NCBI GenBank assembly: GCA_031279575.1
Contig: JAITIG010000109.1
Coordinates: forward strand, 1 to 14,236
From: Bifidobacteriaceae bacterium
GTDB lineage: Bacteria; Actinomycetota; Actinomycetes; Actinomycetales; WQXJ01
Direction of reading: 5' to 3'
Length of the DNA stretch: 14,236 bases
This document shows, in pieces, positions 1 to 7,959 of the stretch (position 1 is the stretch's first letter; the number at the start of each line of letters is the position of its first letter). The notes under the pieces are model-generated. The model was not told the origin of the DNA. It made no database searches and saw only the letters and a program-made list of their open reading frames with translations. Made by a program: the position numbers and the translations under genes.

Positions 1-220
1 GGGCGGTGGGGGTTCGGGGGCGGGGGCGGCGGTTGGCGGGGGCGGTGAGATGGGGGCGGCGGCGGCGGGTGGGCGGGGCGATGGCCCCGTTTGGGCCCAG
101 GCGCCGCGCCCGGGCCGGCCAAACCGGCGCCGGGAGCCGGCTGCCCCGGGCGCGTGCGGGCCTTCCGGGATCTGGGAAAGACCGGGGGCGGCGGCCGGGC
201 GGGGGTCCGGGCGGGACAAG
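1..220. other. G-rich leader without a supported gene
   Basis: No coding region is supported here. The plus strand carries many G-runs of three to five bases in the first 80 bases and again at about 184-215. The frame of the downstream permease stays open back to an ATG at 50, but the extension reads as low-complexity Gly/Arg/Pro sequence with no resemblance to a sugar-porter N-terminus, so it is treated as non-coding. No convincing -35/-10 pair was found. A weak box CAAGAT at 217-222 lies 7 bases before an ATG at 230. Confidence 0.5.
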
Positions 221-1720
221 ATGGGGCGCATGTCTGTTCAGGATCGCGGGCCGGCCGGAGGGTTGGAGCGCCTGGTGGCGGCCACGCCCGCCTCGGGCAA
301 GCGGCGCTCGCTGCGGGCCGTGGCCGGGGCCGCCACCCTCGGGTCGCTGCTGTTCGGCTACGACACGGGCGTCATCTCCGGCGCGCTGCCCTACATGCAG
401 CACTCCCAGGCCGATGGCGGCCTCGGGCTGACAGCCGCCCAAGAGGGGTTGGTCGGCGGGGTGCTGCTGGTCGGGGCCGCCATCGGCGCGGTGGCCGGCG
501 GCCGGCTGTCGGACGAGTTCGGGCGCCGGCACAACATCCGCTGGCTGGCGGCGCTGTTCTTCTTCGCCGCCCTGGGCCAAGCCCTGGCCCCAAGCATCGA
601 GGTGATGTACGTCTTCCGCTTCGCCCTCGGGCTGGCCGTGGGCGCGGCCTCGACCACCGTCCCGGTCTACCTGGCGGAGACCGCCCCCAAAGCCCTGCGC
701 GGCACCATGGTGGCGGTCGACCAGCTGATGATTGTGACCGGCCAAATGCTGGCCTTCTCGATGAACGCGCTGATCGCCAACACCGCCCACAACTCGACCG
801 CCTGGCGCGACATGCTGCTGCTGTGCTCGCTGCCGGCCGTGCTGCTGTGGATCGCCATGAGCCGCATGCCGGAATCCGCCCGCTGGCTGGCGGTGCGCGG
901 CGACTTGGCGGACGCCATCGGCGCGCTGAAGCGGGTGCGGCGCGAATCCGAGGCCGGCATCGCCGGCGAGATCGCGCAATTCGCCCTGGCCCAGGCGCCG
1001 CGCTCCCAGCCGCGCCGGCGGGGCCTGCGGGCGCTGCGGGCGCCGTGGGTGCGCCGGGTGGTGCTGGTCGGGGTGGGCATCGCCATCTTGCAGCAAACCA
1101 CCGGCATCAACACGATCATGTACTACGCGCCGAAGATCCTGATGGTGGCGGGCCAAGGCGAGACCGCCTCGATCACAGCCCAGGTGGCCAACGGCGTCAT
1201 CTCGGTGGTGGGCTCGGCTTGCGGGCTGTGGTTTGTCACCCGGATGCGCCGCCGGCGCATGCTGATAGCCGGGCAGTTGGGCATCATCGCCTCGCTGGCG
1301 GCCATCGCGGCGGTGTTCTGGACCCAAATCCAGCCCCACCTGCTGCCGGGCGGCGAGCCCAACCCGGCCAACCCGCCCTCGGCGCTGGGCAGCTACGCCG
1401 TGCTGGGCGGCATGATGGTGTTCTTGTTTTTCAACCAGGGGCTGCAGGCGCCCGCCAACTGGGTGCTCCTCTCAGAGATCTTCCCGATGGCGATCCGCGG
1501 CTTCGGCATGGGGTTGGCCACCTTCTGCATGTGGATGGCTAACGCCGCCATCACCTGGGCTTTCCCCATGATGATCGCCCGCCTGGGCGGCGGCCCCACC
1601 TTCGCCGTGTTCGCGGTCATCAACGTGGCCACGGTGGTGTTCTCGATCATTTTTGTCCCAGAGACCAAGAACCTCAGTTTGGAGCAGCTTGAGGGGCGCC
1701 TGAGGCGCCGCTTCGCCTGA
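221..1720 (+). CDS. MFS sugar-porter permease
   Basis: An inner-membrane sugar permease of the major facilitator superfamily, sugar-porter family (XylE/GalP/IolT type), expected to import a hexose, pentose or inositol by proton symport. At 499 residues it has the usual length. Family signatures occur in order: GYDTGVISGA (about 46-55) in TM1, GRLSDEFGRR (94-103, the loop 2-3 signature), PVYLAETAPKALRG after TM4, PESARW (217-222) at the end of the first half, LQQTTGIN followed by YY (about 290-302, the sugar-binding helix 7), WVLLSEIFP (helix 10) and VPETKN (479-484) at the end. Two sets of six helices flank a basic central loop. The start could be ATG 221 or ATG 230; neither has a strong Shine-Dalgarno. 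The substrate cannot be read from sequence, and no regulator or catabolic enzyme is adjacent. It converges on the DUF1963 gene with 19 bases between stops. Confidence 0.93.
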   Translation: MGRMSVQDRGPAGGLERLVAATPASGKRRSLRAVAGAATLGSLLFGYDTGVISGALPYMQHSQADGGLGLTAAQEGLVGGVLLVGAAIGAVAGGRLSDEFGRRHNIRWLAALFFFAALGQALAPSIEVMYVFRFALGLAVGAASTTVPVYLAETAPKALRGTMVAVDQLMIVTGQMLAFSMNALIANTAHNSTAWRDMLLLCSLPAVLLWIAMSRMPESARWLAVRGDLADAIGALKRVRRESEAGIAGEIAQFALAQAPRSQPRRRGLRALRAPWVRRVVLVGVGIAILQQTTGINTIMYYAPKILMVAGQGETASITAQVANGVISVVGSACGLWFVTRMRRRRMLIAGQLGIIASLAAIAAVFWTQIQPHLLPGGEPNPANPPSALGSYAVLGGMMVFLFFNQGLQAPANWVLLSEIFPMAIRGFGMGLATFCMWMANAAITWAFPMMIARLGGGPTFAVFAVINVATVVFSIIFVPETKNLSLEQLEGRLRRRFA

Positions 1721-1739
1721 CCTTGGCCGGCGGGCCGGC
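1695..1739. terminator. weak hairpins at convergent junction
   Basis: Two short GC hairpins lie at the meeting point of the permease and the DUF1963 gene. One is GGCGCC-TGA-GGCGCC at 1695-1709, inside the 3' end of the permease. The other, GCCGG-CGGG-CCGGC at 1726-1739, fills most of the 19-base gap. Neither is followed by a T-run on either strand, so neither is a canonical intrinsic terminator. They may act as a weak bidirectional stop, but in DNA this GC-rich such hairpins are common by chance. Confidence 0.25.
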
Positions 1740-2630
1740 TCAGCGGCAGTCCCAGTGGTAAAGCACGCGGGAGAAGTCCAGCGCCGCCAAGCGCTCCGGC
1801 TCGATGAAGAAGTTGCACAGCCCGCCCTCGCCCCAGTTCAAGGCCGCCGCCGGGTCGGAGTCGAGTTGGAGCAGCAGGGTGGTGAAAGAGGCGTAGGCGG
1901 GCATCGCCCGCGGGTCGTCGCCGAGGAAGAACGGGTTGCCGCCCGCCAGGTGCCCGCGCCAAGCCGCCGCCTGCGGCCAGTAGGGCCAGCCGGCCGCCCC
2001 GGCCGCCGGGTTGGCCAGGTCCAAGGCGCGCAGCTGGGAGCGGCAGTCGGTGCGGCACAGCGGCACGGTGACGGGCCGGGCGGCCAGGCGGGCGGCCCGC
2101 TCCGCCACGAAGGGCAGCTCGAGGTCGCGGATCGGCCGGGCCTGGGCGGGCGCGTCCGGGTGGGGCCCGGGCGGCCAGGCGCCCCAGGCGGGAGCCTGGG
2201 CCGGCTCCGGGTGGTAGAGCACGGCGTGGCCGGCGCCGCAAGCCAAATCCTCCAGGCGCATGCCGTGGGTGTCGCCCCCGGCGATGAAGAACTGCAGCAA
2301 GCCCGAGGGCGGCCAGCCGGGCAGCGGCGGCAGCTGGGCCAGGTTCAACTGCGCCAGGTGGAACAGCGGCCGGCCGCCCAGCGCCGGCCCGGCGGTGGGC
2401 CAGGGCGCGCCCGGCGGCAAATAGGGCTGCCCGCCCACTTTGCAGTCCAGCGGGCCCGCCTCGCCCGGCGCCACGCTCAAAGCCGCCCCGGCGGCGCCGG
2501 TGGCGGCCAGCCAACTGGCTTCGAACTCGCCCGGCGCCCCGGCCCCGGCGGGGTGGAAGGCGCCGAGGCGCGCCGCGCCCGCCGGCGCCGCCTCCGGTTC
2601 GCCTCTGAAGATTCGAGTGAGCAAACTCAT
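1740..2630 (-). CDS. YwqG/DUF1963 family protein
   Basis: A 296-residue protein of the YwqG-like DUF1963 family, whose biochemical role is unknown. The family pattern is clear: KVGGQPYLPPGAPWP (about 64-78), then HLAQLNLAQLPPLP, GLLQFFIAGGD (110-120), and near the C-terminus LLLQLDSDP, WGEGGLCNFFIEP and a terminal LYHWDCR. There is no signal peptide or membrane segment, so it should be cytoplasmic. The ATG is supported by GAAGGA at 2637-2642, 6 bases upstream. It follows hemW on the same strand after an 84-base gap with a promoter-like sequence, so it may be transcribed alone as well as with lepA-hemW. Position beside hemW is not evidence of a haem role. Confidence 0.88.
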   Translation of the reverse strand: MSLLTRIFRGEPEAAPAGAARLGAFHPAGAGAPGEFEASWLAATGAAGAALSVAPGEAGPLDCKVGGQPYLPPGAPWPTAGPALGGRPLFHLAQLNLAQLPPLPGWPPSGLLQFFIAGGDTHGMRLEDLACGAGHAVLYHPEPAQAPAWGAWPPGPHPDAPAQARPIRDLELPFVAERAARLAARPVTVPLCRTDCRSQLRALDLANPAAGAAGWPYWPQAAAWRGHLAGGNPFFLGDDPRAMPAYASFTTLLLQLDSDPAAALNWGEGGLCNFFIEPERLAALDFSRVLYHWDCR

Positions 2631-2714
2631 TTCCGGTCCTTCAACCCTGTCCGCCCGCGATAGGCCGTCAATGCTGACGCCATAGTAGCGAGCCTGCCAG
2701 GCCCGAACCTGTGA
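2631..2714 (-). promoter_or_regulatory. promoter and leader of DUF1963 gene
   Basis: Read on the minus strand, the gap between hemW and the DUF1963 gene holds TACTAT (2687-2682), a good actinobacterial -10; TACTATGGC is shared with the LCP1 promoter. Transcription would begin near 2675, giving a leader of about 45 bases that contains the GAAGGA ribosome site. A perfect 5-base inverted repeat, CGTCA-GCAT-TGACG (2666-2679 in plus coordinates), sits at the predicted start and could be an operator half-site pair. No convincing -35 was seen. Confidence 0.4.
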
Positions 2715-3869
2715 CTAAATGAACATTAGGTCCCGGGTCACCAGGTCCGCCAAGAGGCGGCCGCGGCGGGTCAGGGCCAGCCGGCCCGCCCGCAGGTGGA
2801 CCAGCCCGTCCCGCTCCAGGCCGGGCAGGGCCGCCTGGGCCGGCCCGGGCAGCGAGTCGATGGCCAGGCCCCGGGCTGTGCGCAGCCCCAGCATGACCCG
2901 CTCAAGCTCGCGCGCGGCGCCGCCGGGCCGCTCGCGCCCGGCCGCGGCCGGGCGGCCGGCCGCGACCGCCGCCCCCCAGGCGCGCGGCGATTTCAAGTTC
3001 CAAAACCTTTCCCCGCTGATTGCGGAATGCGCCCCCGGGCCAATTCCAAGCCAGTCAGAGCCCAACCAATAGCCCATGTTGTGGCGCGATTCGAATCCAG
3101 GCGCGGCCCAATTGGAGATCTCGTACCAATTCAGCCCGGCCGCCTCGAAGAGGCTGTCCGCCAGCAAGTATTTGTCGGCTTGCAGGTCCTCGTCGACCTC
3201 CCCCAGCTGGCCGGCCCGGATGCGGCGCGCCATCGGCGTGGCGGGCTCCAAGGTCAGGGCGTAGGCGCTGACGTGCCGCAGGCCCAAGTCGAGCGCGGCG
3301 CGCACCGAGGCCTCCCACTGGGCCAGCGTCTCGCCGGGCGCGCCGTAGATCAGGTCGGCTGAGACCGCCAGCCCGGCCGCCGCCGCGGCCCGCGCCACCA
3401 GCCCCACCCGGGCTTGGTCGTGGCCGCGGTCCAGCACCTCCAGCACAGCGGGCACAGCCGATTGCATGCCAAAGGAGACCCGCGTGAACCCGGCCTGGGC
3501 CAAGCGCTCCAAGTAGTCGCCGTCCACCGTGTCCGGGTTGGCCTCCAAGCTGACCTCCGCGCCCGGCTCGAGGCCGAAAACCCGCCCCACGGCGCGGCGC
3601 AGGCGGGCCAAATCGGCGGCGGGCAGCAAACTGGGCGTGCCGCCGCCAAAGTAGACCGTGGCGGCCGGCCGGGCCTGCCAGCCGGACGCCTCCAAAGCCC
3701 GGGCGGCCAAACCCAGCTCGGCGATGGCCAAATCGGCGTAGCCGGCCCGCTCGGCGGCCGGGGCCAGATAGGTGTTGAAGTCGCAATAGCCGCAGCGCCG
3801 GGCGCAGTAGGGCACGTGGAGGTAGACCTGGAACGGCGCCGGCGGGCCCGGGCGCGGCCCGGCCGCCAT
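2715..3869 (-). CDS. hemW: HemW, radical SAM haem chaperone
   Basis: A 384-residue protein matching HemW, often mislabelled as oxygen-independent coproporphyrinogen III oxidase. HemW binds haem and a 4Fe-4S cluster and is thought to deliver haem to respiratory enzymes in the cytoplasm. The cluster motif is CARRCGYC (Cys 22, 26, 29), preceded by YLHVPY. The residue after it that is Cys in true HemN is Phe here (CDF), as in HemW. GGGTPSLL (about 75-82), EANPD, RVSFGMQS, YEISNWA and HNMGYW follow, with GIGPGAHS and a C-terminal winged-helix HemN_C region. Family length is about 380. The ATG shares one base with the lepA stop (TGATG), so translation is probably coupled. An upstream in-frame extension to 4016 lies inside lepA and reads as noise. 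Confidence 0.93.
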   Translation of the reverse strand: MAAGPRPGPPAPFQVYLHVPYCARRCGYCDFNTYLAPAAERAGYADLAIAELGLAARALEASGWQARPAATVYFGGGTPSLLPAADLARLRRAVGRVFGLEPGAEVSLEANPDTVDGDYLERLAQAGFTRVSFGMQSAVPAVLEVLDRGHDQARVGLVARAAAAAGLAVSADLIYGAPGETLAQWEASVRAALDLGLRHVSAYALTLEPATPMARRIRAGQLGEVDEDLQADKYLLADSLFEAAGLNWYEISNWAAPGFESRHNMGYWLGSDWLGIGPGAHSAISGERFWNLKSPRAWGAAVAAGRPAAAGRERPGGAARELERVMLGLRTARGLAIDSLPGPAQAALPGLERDGLVHLRAGRLALTRRGRLLADLVTRDLMFI

Positions 3870-5683
3870 CACTTCTTCTGGTCGGGCTCGGAGACCAGCG
3901 CCGCGATGAACGCCTCCTGCGGGATCTCCACCCGCCCGATGGTCTTCATGCGCTTCTTGCCCTCCTTCTGCTTCTCCAGCAGTTTGCGCTTGCGCGTGAT
4001 GTCGCCGCCGTAGCACTTCGCCAGCACATCTTTGCGCAGCGCGCGCACGTTTTCCCGGGCGATGACGCGGGCCCCGACCGCCGCCTGGATCGGCACCTCG
4101 AACTGCTGGCGCGGGATCAGCTTGCGCAGCCGGCCCACCATCATGACGCCGTAGGCGTAGGCCTTGTCCTTGTGCACAATGGCGGAGAAGGCGTCCACCG
4201 TCTCGCCTTGGAGCAAAATGTCCACCTTGACCAGCTGGGCCGGCTCGGCGCCGGCCGGCTCGTAGTCAAGCGAGGCGTAGCCCTTGGTCTTCGATTTGAG
4301 CTGGTCGAAGAAGTCGAACACGATCTCCGCCAGCGGCAGGCTGTAGCGCAGCTCGAGGCGCTCGCGCGAGAGGTAGTCCATGCCCTCCATCACCCCCCGG
4401 CGCTGCTGGCACAGCTCCATGATGGGCCCGGTGAACTCGGCCGGGGCCAAGATGGTGGCCCGCACCACCGGCTCGCAGACCTGGGCCACCTTGCCGCCGG
4501 GGAACTCCGAGGGGTTGGTCACCCGGTGGGCCGAGCCGTCCTCCATGGTGACCTCGTAGACCACGTTGGGCGCGGTCGAGATCAAGTCGAGCGCGAACTC
4601 CCGCTCCAGGCGCTCGCGGATGATCTCCAAATGGAGCAGGCCCAAAAAGCCGCAGCGGAAGCCGAAGCCGAGCGCGACGGAGGTCTCCGGCTCAAAGGTC
4701 AAGGCGGCATCGTTCAGCTTGAGCTTGTCGAGGGCGTCGCGCAAAGCCGGGTAGTCGGAGCCGTCGATCGGGTAGAGGCCGGAGAAGACCATCGGCTTGG
4801 GGTCGCGGTAGCCGGCCAGCGCCGCGCCGGCCGGGCGGGCCGCGCCGGTCACGGTGTCGCCGACGCGGGAGAGGCGGACGTCTTTGACGCCGGTGATGAG
4901 GTAGCCCACCTCGCCCGCGCCCAGGCCCGCCGTCGCCACCGGCTCCGGCGAGATGACGCCGATCTCGAGCAGCTCGTGGCTGGCTTTGGTCGACATCATG
5001 GTGATCCGCTCGCGGGCGGCCAGCTGCCCGTCCACCACCCGGACATAGGTCACCACGCCGCGGTAGGTGTCGTAGACCGAGTCGAAGATCAGCGCCCGGG
5101 CGGGGGCCTGCGGGTCGCCGGCCGGCGGCCGGATCTGCCGCACGATGCCGTCCAGCAGCTGGCGCACGCCGGCGCCGGTTTTGCCGGACACCCACAGGCA
5201 GTCCTCGGGGCTGCCGCCGATCAAGTGGGCCAACTCCTCGGCGTAGCGGTCCGGTTGGGCGGCCGGCAGGTCGATCTTGTTCAGCACGGCGATGATGTCG
5301 AGGTCGTTTTCCAACGCCAGGTAGAGGTTGGCCAGGGTTTGGGCCTCGATGCCTTGGGCGGCGTCCACCAGCAAGACCGCCCCCTCGCAGGCCGCCAGCG
5401 AGCGCGAGACCTCGTAGGAGAAGTCGACGTGGCCGGGGGTGTCGATCAGGTTGAGGGTGTATTCGGCGCCGTCCAGCGCCCAGGGCAGCCTGACCGCTTG
5501 GGACTTGATGGTGATGCCGCGCTCCCGCTCGATCTCCATCCGGTCGAGGTATTGGTCCCGCATGACGCGCTGGTCCACCACCCCGGTCATCTGCAGCATG
5601 CGGTCCGCCAGGGTCGACTTGCCGTGGTCGATGTGCGCGATGACGCAGAAGTTCCTGATCAGCTTCTGGTCAAGGCGCGGCAC
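3869..5683 (-). CDS. lepA: Elongation factor 4 (LepA)
   Basis: A translational GTPase of 604 residues from the chosen start, acting on the ribosome and implicated in back-translocation and 30S biogenesis. The G domain is intact: AHIDHGKST (P-loop, about 16-24), RGITIKSQ (switch I, 55-62), DTPGHVDF (81-88) and NKIDL (135-139). EF-G-like domains II, III and V follow, then the LepA-specific C-terminus with [16 protein letters not shown] and VEIPQEAF. The frame continues upstream to a TTG at 5764, but the extra 27 residues are Gly/Pro/Arg-rich and precede the usual LepA start. GTG 5683 fits better: no Shine-Dalgarno, but TATCAT 8 bases before it suggests a leaderless transcript. It overlaps hemW by one base and heads that operon. 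Confidence 0.96.
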   Translation of the reverse strand: MPRLDQKLIRNFCVIAHIDHGKSTLADRMLQMTGVVDQRVMRDQYLDRMEIERERGITIKSQAVRLPWALDGAEYTLNLIDTPGHVDFSYEVSRSLAACEGAVLLVDAAQGIEAQTLANLYLALENDLDIIAVLNKIDLPAAQPDRYAEELAHLIGGSPEDCLWVSGKTGAGVRQLLDGIVRQIRPPAGDPQAPARALIFDSVYDTYRGVVTYVRVVDGQLAARERITMMSTKASHELLEIGVISPEPVATAGLGAGEVGYLITGVKDVRLSRVGDTVTGAARPAGAALAGYRDPKPMVFSGLYPIDGSDYPALRDALDKLKLNDAALTFEPETSVALGFGFRCGFLGLLHLEIIRERLEREFALDLISTAPNVVYEVTMEDGSAHRVTNPSEFPGGKVAQVCEPVVRATILAPAEFTGPIMELCQQRRGVMEGMDYLSRERLELRYSLPLAEIVFDFFDQLKSKTKGYASLDYEPAGAEPAQLVKVDILLQGETVDAFSAIVHKDKAYAYGVMMVGRLRKLIPRQQFEVPIQAAVGARVIARENVRALRKDVLAKCYGGDITRKRKLLEKQKEGKKRMKTIGRVEIPQEAFIAALVSEPDQKK

Positions 5684-5697
5684 AACCCGCAATGATA
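5684..5697 (-). promoter_or_regulatory. leaderless-type promoter of lepA
   Basis: On the minus strand, TATCAT (5697-5692) lies 8 bases before GTG 5683. A -10 box ends roughly 6-8 bases before the transcription start, so the mRNA would begin at or next to the GTG. The box lies inside the longer possible reading frame, which argues for the shorter LepA. No clear -35 was found. Confidence 0.45.
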
Positions 5698-5716
5698 CGG
5701 GACTCGCCCCTGAGAC

Positions 5717-5782
5717 GGGCCCGCGCCGCCCCCCGGGGGCTGGGCCCAAGGAGTAGCGTGGCAAGGGCGACTAGCGAAGGAG
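5717..5782 (+). promoter_or_regulatory. control region of DsbA-like gene
   Basis: Between the divergent lepA and the DsbA-like gene lies a palindrome, CCCCCGGGGG (5730-5739), flanked by GGGCCC on both sides (5717-5722 and 5742-5747). It is followed by TAGCGT (5754-5759), a possible TANNNT -10, and a strong ribosome site GAAGGAG (5776-5782), 7 bases before ATG 5790. A second ATG at 5785 is out of frame. The ribosome site is firm; the promoter is tentative. Confidence 0.45.
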
Positions 5783-5789
5783 TCATGCC

Positions 5790-6383
5790 ATGATCTCGAT
5801 TCCAGGCATCCAGGTGGGCCCGCACGGCGCCGCCGTCCCGGCCGGCCAGGCAGCCCAGTCCGGCCAAAGCCCGCCCACCCAGGTCGATGTCTTTGTCGAC
5901 TACATGTGCCCCTACTGCCGGCGCTTCGAGCAGGACAACGCGGCGGCCTTGCAGCAGTTGGTCGACCGCGACGTGACGGCCCTGGTGATGCACCCGATCG
6001 CGATCTTGGACCGGCTCTCGGCCGGCAGCTTGTACTCCACCCGGGCCGCGGCGGCGGCCTACGCGGTGGCGGCGGGCGCGCCCGCCCGCTTTGGGGCCTT
6101 CAACGCCGCCTTGTTCGCCGACCAGCCGCGCGAGGGCAGCGCCGGGCTCTCGGAGGCGGAGTTGCGCCAGGTGGCGGCCGCGAGCGGCATCGAGCAGGCG
6201 GTGGGCTTGACCCTGGCCGGCGACCAGTTCACGGCCGCCGCCCAAGCCGGCACCCAGGCCGCTTTGGAGGCGGGCCTGCAAGGCACCCCGACTGTTCTGC
6301 TCAGTTCCCGCCACCACGGCGCCCACCTGTGGGACGGCTCGCGGCCGGTCGCCGAATGGCTCTTGTCGCTGGCGGCGCGCTGA
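5790..6383 (+). CDS. DsbA-like thioredoxin-fold protein
   Basis: A 197-residue protein with the DsbA/thioredoxin_4 layout. VDVFVDYMCPYCRRFEQ carries the redox-active CPYC (Cys 40 and 43) at the end of the first beta strand, a helical insert follows, and GTPTV (165-169) supplies the cis-proline loop facing the active site. These are the only two cysteines. There is no signal peptide or membrane anchor: the N-terminus is a short hydrophilic Gly/Gln/Ser segment, so it is probably a cytoplasmic thiol oxidoreductase or a FrnE/2-HCCA-like relative. This is unlike the anchored, periplasmic-type DsbA proteins common in actinobacteria. It has a strong ribosome site and is followed after 126 bases by rpsT on the same strand. 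Its partner is unknown. Confidence 0.85.
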   Translation: MISIPGIQVGPHGAAVPAGQAAQSGQSPPTQVDVFVDYMCPYCRRFEQDNAAALQQLVDRDVTALVMHPIAILDRLSAGSLYSTRAAAAAYAVAAGAPARFGAFNAALFADQPREGSAGLSEAELRQVAAASGIEQAVGLTLAGDQFTAAAQAGTQAALEAGLQGTPTVLLSSRHHGAHLWDGSRPVAEWLLSLAAR

Positions 6384-6500
6384 CCGCCCGGGCCGCCCGG
6401 GCCGCCCGCCCGCGCCCAATCAGCCTGATAAGCTAACCGGTTGGCTGCCGCGCGCCTTGGCGCGGCGGCCCCGTCCGCCGCCGCCGAACACAACGGGAGA
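6384..6500 (+). promoter_or_regulatory. rpsT upstream region with leader hairpin
   Basis: The gap before rpsT begins with a 9-base tandem repeat (CCGCCCGGG, nearly three copies, 6384-6410). Next comes TAAGCT (6429-6434), which fits a TANNNT -10 and would start transcription near 6441. A perfect 7-base-pair hairpin follows, GCCGCGC-GCCTTG-GCGCGGC (6447-6466), then the ribosome site GGGAGA (6495-6500), 9 bases before GTG 6510. The hairpin would be in the 5' leader. S20 synthesis is feedback-controlled in E. coli, but nothing here shows the hairpin is a binding site; it could also terminate upstream transcripts, though it has no T-run. Confidence 0.4.
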
Positions 6501-6509
6501 CAACTGCAC

Positions 6510-6776
6510 GTGGCAAACATCAAGTCGCAAATCAAGCGCATCCGCACCAATGAGAAGCGGCGGCTGCGCAACCAGTCGGTCAAGTCGGAGCTGAAAACCT
6601 ACGTCCGGCGCACCCGCGAGGCCATCGCCGCAGGCGACAAAGACGCCGCTGAGGCCGCGCTGCGCGTCGCCGCCCGCAAGTTGGACAAGGCCGCCGCCAA
6701 GGGTGTCATCCACAAGAACCAAGCCAACAACCGCAAGTCGAAGCTGGCGGTCAAAGTCGCGGCCATGGCCGCTTAG
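6510..6776 (+). CDS. rpsT: 30S ribosomal protein S20
   Basis: An 88-residue, highly basic protein matching bacterial S20, which binds 16S rRNA early in 30S assembly. The sequence starts [20 protein letters not shown] and contains the family's [19 protein letters not shown] and the conserved [15 protein letters not shown] near the C-terminus. The length is standard. GTG 6510 was chosen because it puts the family's ANIKSQIKR directly after the start and has GGGAGA 9 bases upstream; longer in-frame starts would add a non-conserved leader. A gene for S20 diverging from lepA is a familiar actinobacterial arrangement, though here the DsbA-like gene lies between. The TAG stop overlaps the stop of the convergent glycosyltransferase by 4 bases. 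Confidence 0.97.
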   Translation: MANIKSQIKRIRTNEKRRLRNQSVKSELKTYVRRTREAIAAGDKDAAEAALRVAARKLDKAAAKGVIHKNQANNRKSKLAVKVAAMAA

Positions 6777-7891
6777 GCGGCCAGCAGCGAGCGGTAGACG
6801 GCGGCCAGGGCGGCCTCCTCGGAGGCCCAGTTGAGTTGGCTGACGGCCAGGCGCCGGGCGTTGGCGCCGTGGAGTTTGAGCAGTTCCGGGTCGGCCGCGT
6901 AGCGGGCGATGGCGCGCGCCACGGCGGCGGGGTCGGTTTGGTCGACCAGCTGGCCGGCCTCGTGGCGGCCTATGATTTGGCGCCAGAGGGGGAAATCCGA
7001 GGCGATCACCGGCAGGCCGGCCGCCAGGTACTCGAACATTTTGGTGGGCAGGGCGTCGCGGTGGGCCGCCGTGTCCCCGAACAGCACCAACCCCACCCGC
7101 GAATCCAGCAGCAGGTCCCGGGCCGCCTCGGGGGGCAGCTCGCCCAGGTAGTCGACTTGGCCGGGCCGCCCGGCCAGCGCCTGGGCGGCCCGGCCCCGCA
7201 GGCGGCCGGCCACCCGGAGGCGCCAGGCGGGCGGGAAGAGGGGCGAGGCGGCCGCCTGCGCCATGACGGCGGCGCCGCGGATGGCGCTGACGGCGCCGAT
7301 GTAGACGGCGGCGGCCCGCCTGGCGGCCAGCGGCGGCGCGGCCGCCTCGGCTGGGCGCAGCGGCGGGTAATTGCGCACCACGGTGGTCTTGGCGGGCGGG
7401 AAGCGCCGCGCGATGGTCTCGGTGGCGGCGACGATGTGGTTGGCGCGCCGCGCCAGCGCCAGCGCCAGGTGGGCCCCCGCCACCGCCAGCGGCACCGCCC
7501 AGGGGGCCAGGTAGGGCTTGTTTTTGACTTGGGCCGGGAAGTCCTCGTGGGCGTCGTAGACAACCTTTCGGCCGGCCGCCCGCAGCAGCGGCGCCGCCCA
7601 CGCCAACTCTGGATCGTGCAGGTGGAACACGTCCGGGCCCAGGGCCCAGGCGGTGCGGACGGCCTGGACCCCGCCCAGCGCCAGGCGGCGCAGCCGGCCC
7701 CGGCGCGGCAGTTTGACCACCCGCACCCCGGCGGGCGGGCCTTGGACCGGGCCGTCGACGGCGATCAGCGCCACGGCGTGGCCGGCGCGGGCCAGGCTGG
7801 CGGCTTCGCGGTAATGCACCCGGTTGTCGGTCCACACGTGCACGCTGGAGACATGGGCCACCCGCCCGGCCGGGCGGCGCTGTTCGCTCAC
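6773..7891 (-). CDS. GT-B (GT4-like) glycosyltransferase
   Basis: A 372-residue glycosyltransferase of the GT-B fold, probably family 4, moving a sugar from a nucleotide-sugar donor to an acceptor on the cytoplasmic face of the membrane. In the N-terminal half, [19 protein letters not shown] and [10 protein letters not shown] (about 89-98) then [10 protein letters not shown] match GT4 acceptor-domain signatures. The C-terminal half has the donor-binding motif [23 protein letters not shown], with the conserved E of the E-x7-E type region. There is no transmembrane segment. ATG 7897 and GTG 7891 are both possible; GTG is preferred because TAAACT lies exactly 7 bases before it and no Shine-Dalgarno exists. 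It diverges from LCP1, and LCP enzymes handle lipid-linked glycopolymers, so a role in a wall polysaccharide is plausible but unproven. Confidence 0.88.
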   Translation of the reverse strand: MSEQRRPAGRVAHVSSVHVWTDNRVHYREAASLARAGHAVALIAVDGPVQGPPAGVRVVKLPRRGRLRRLALGGVQAVRTAWALGPDVFHLHDPELAWAAPLLRAAGRKVVYDAHEDFPAQVKNKPYLAPWAVPLAVAGAHLALALARRANHIVAATETIARRFPPAKTTVVRNYPPLRPAEAAAPPLAARRAAAVYIGAVSAIRGAAVMAQAAASPLFPPAWRLRVAGRLRGRAAQALAGRPGQVDYLGELPPEAARDLLLDSRVGLVLFGDTAAHRDALPTKMFEYLAAGLPVIASDFPLWRQIIGRHEAGQLVDQTDPAAVARAIARYAADPELLKLHGANARRLAVSQLNWASEEAALAAVYRSLLAA

Positions 7892-7959
7892 GCCCATCAG
7901 TTTAGGCCGCGCGGCGCGGCTGACCCCCCGATGGCGCGCGGGCGCTTACTATGGCCCTG
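7892..7959. promoter_or_regulatory. divergent leaderless promoters, GT and LCP1
   Basis: Two back-to-back promoter elements share this gap. On the minus strand TAAACT (7904-7899) lies 7 bases before GTG 7891 of the glycosyltransferase. On the plus strand TACTAT (7947-7952) lies 7 bases before ATG 7960 of LCP1. Neither gene has a Shine-Dalgarno, so both are probably leaderless. Between the boxes is GC-rich sequence without a clear -35 for either. Shared regulation of the two genes is possible. Confidence 0.5.

Noticed and set aside
50..220. N-terminal extension of the permease from ATG 50
   Set aside because: The added 57 residues are low-complexity Gly/Arg/Pro and sugar porters begin near the residue encoded at 221-230.
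3870..4016. HemW start upstream, inside lepA
   Set aside because: The extra residues are antisense-free noise in a lepA-overlapping frame; the TGATG junction gives the normal HemW length.
4172..5695. Plus-strand open frame of 507 codons opposite lepA
   Set aside because: It is antisense to a full-length LepA with every GTPase motif intact; its protein is Gly/Val/Arg/His-rich noise typical of GC-rich shadow frames.
5684..5764. LepA start at TTG 5764
   Set aside because: The extension is not LepA-like, has no ribosome site, and a -10-like TATCAT lies inside it.
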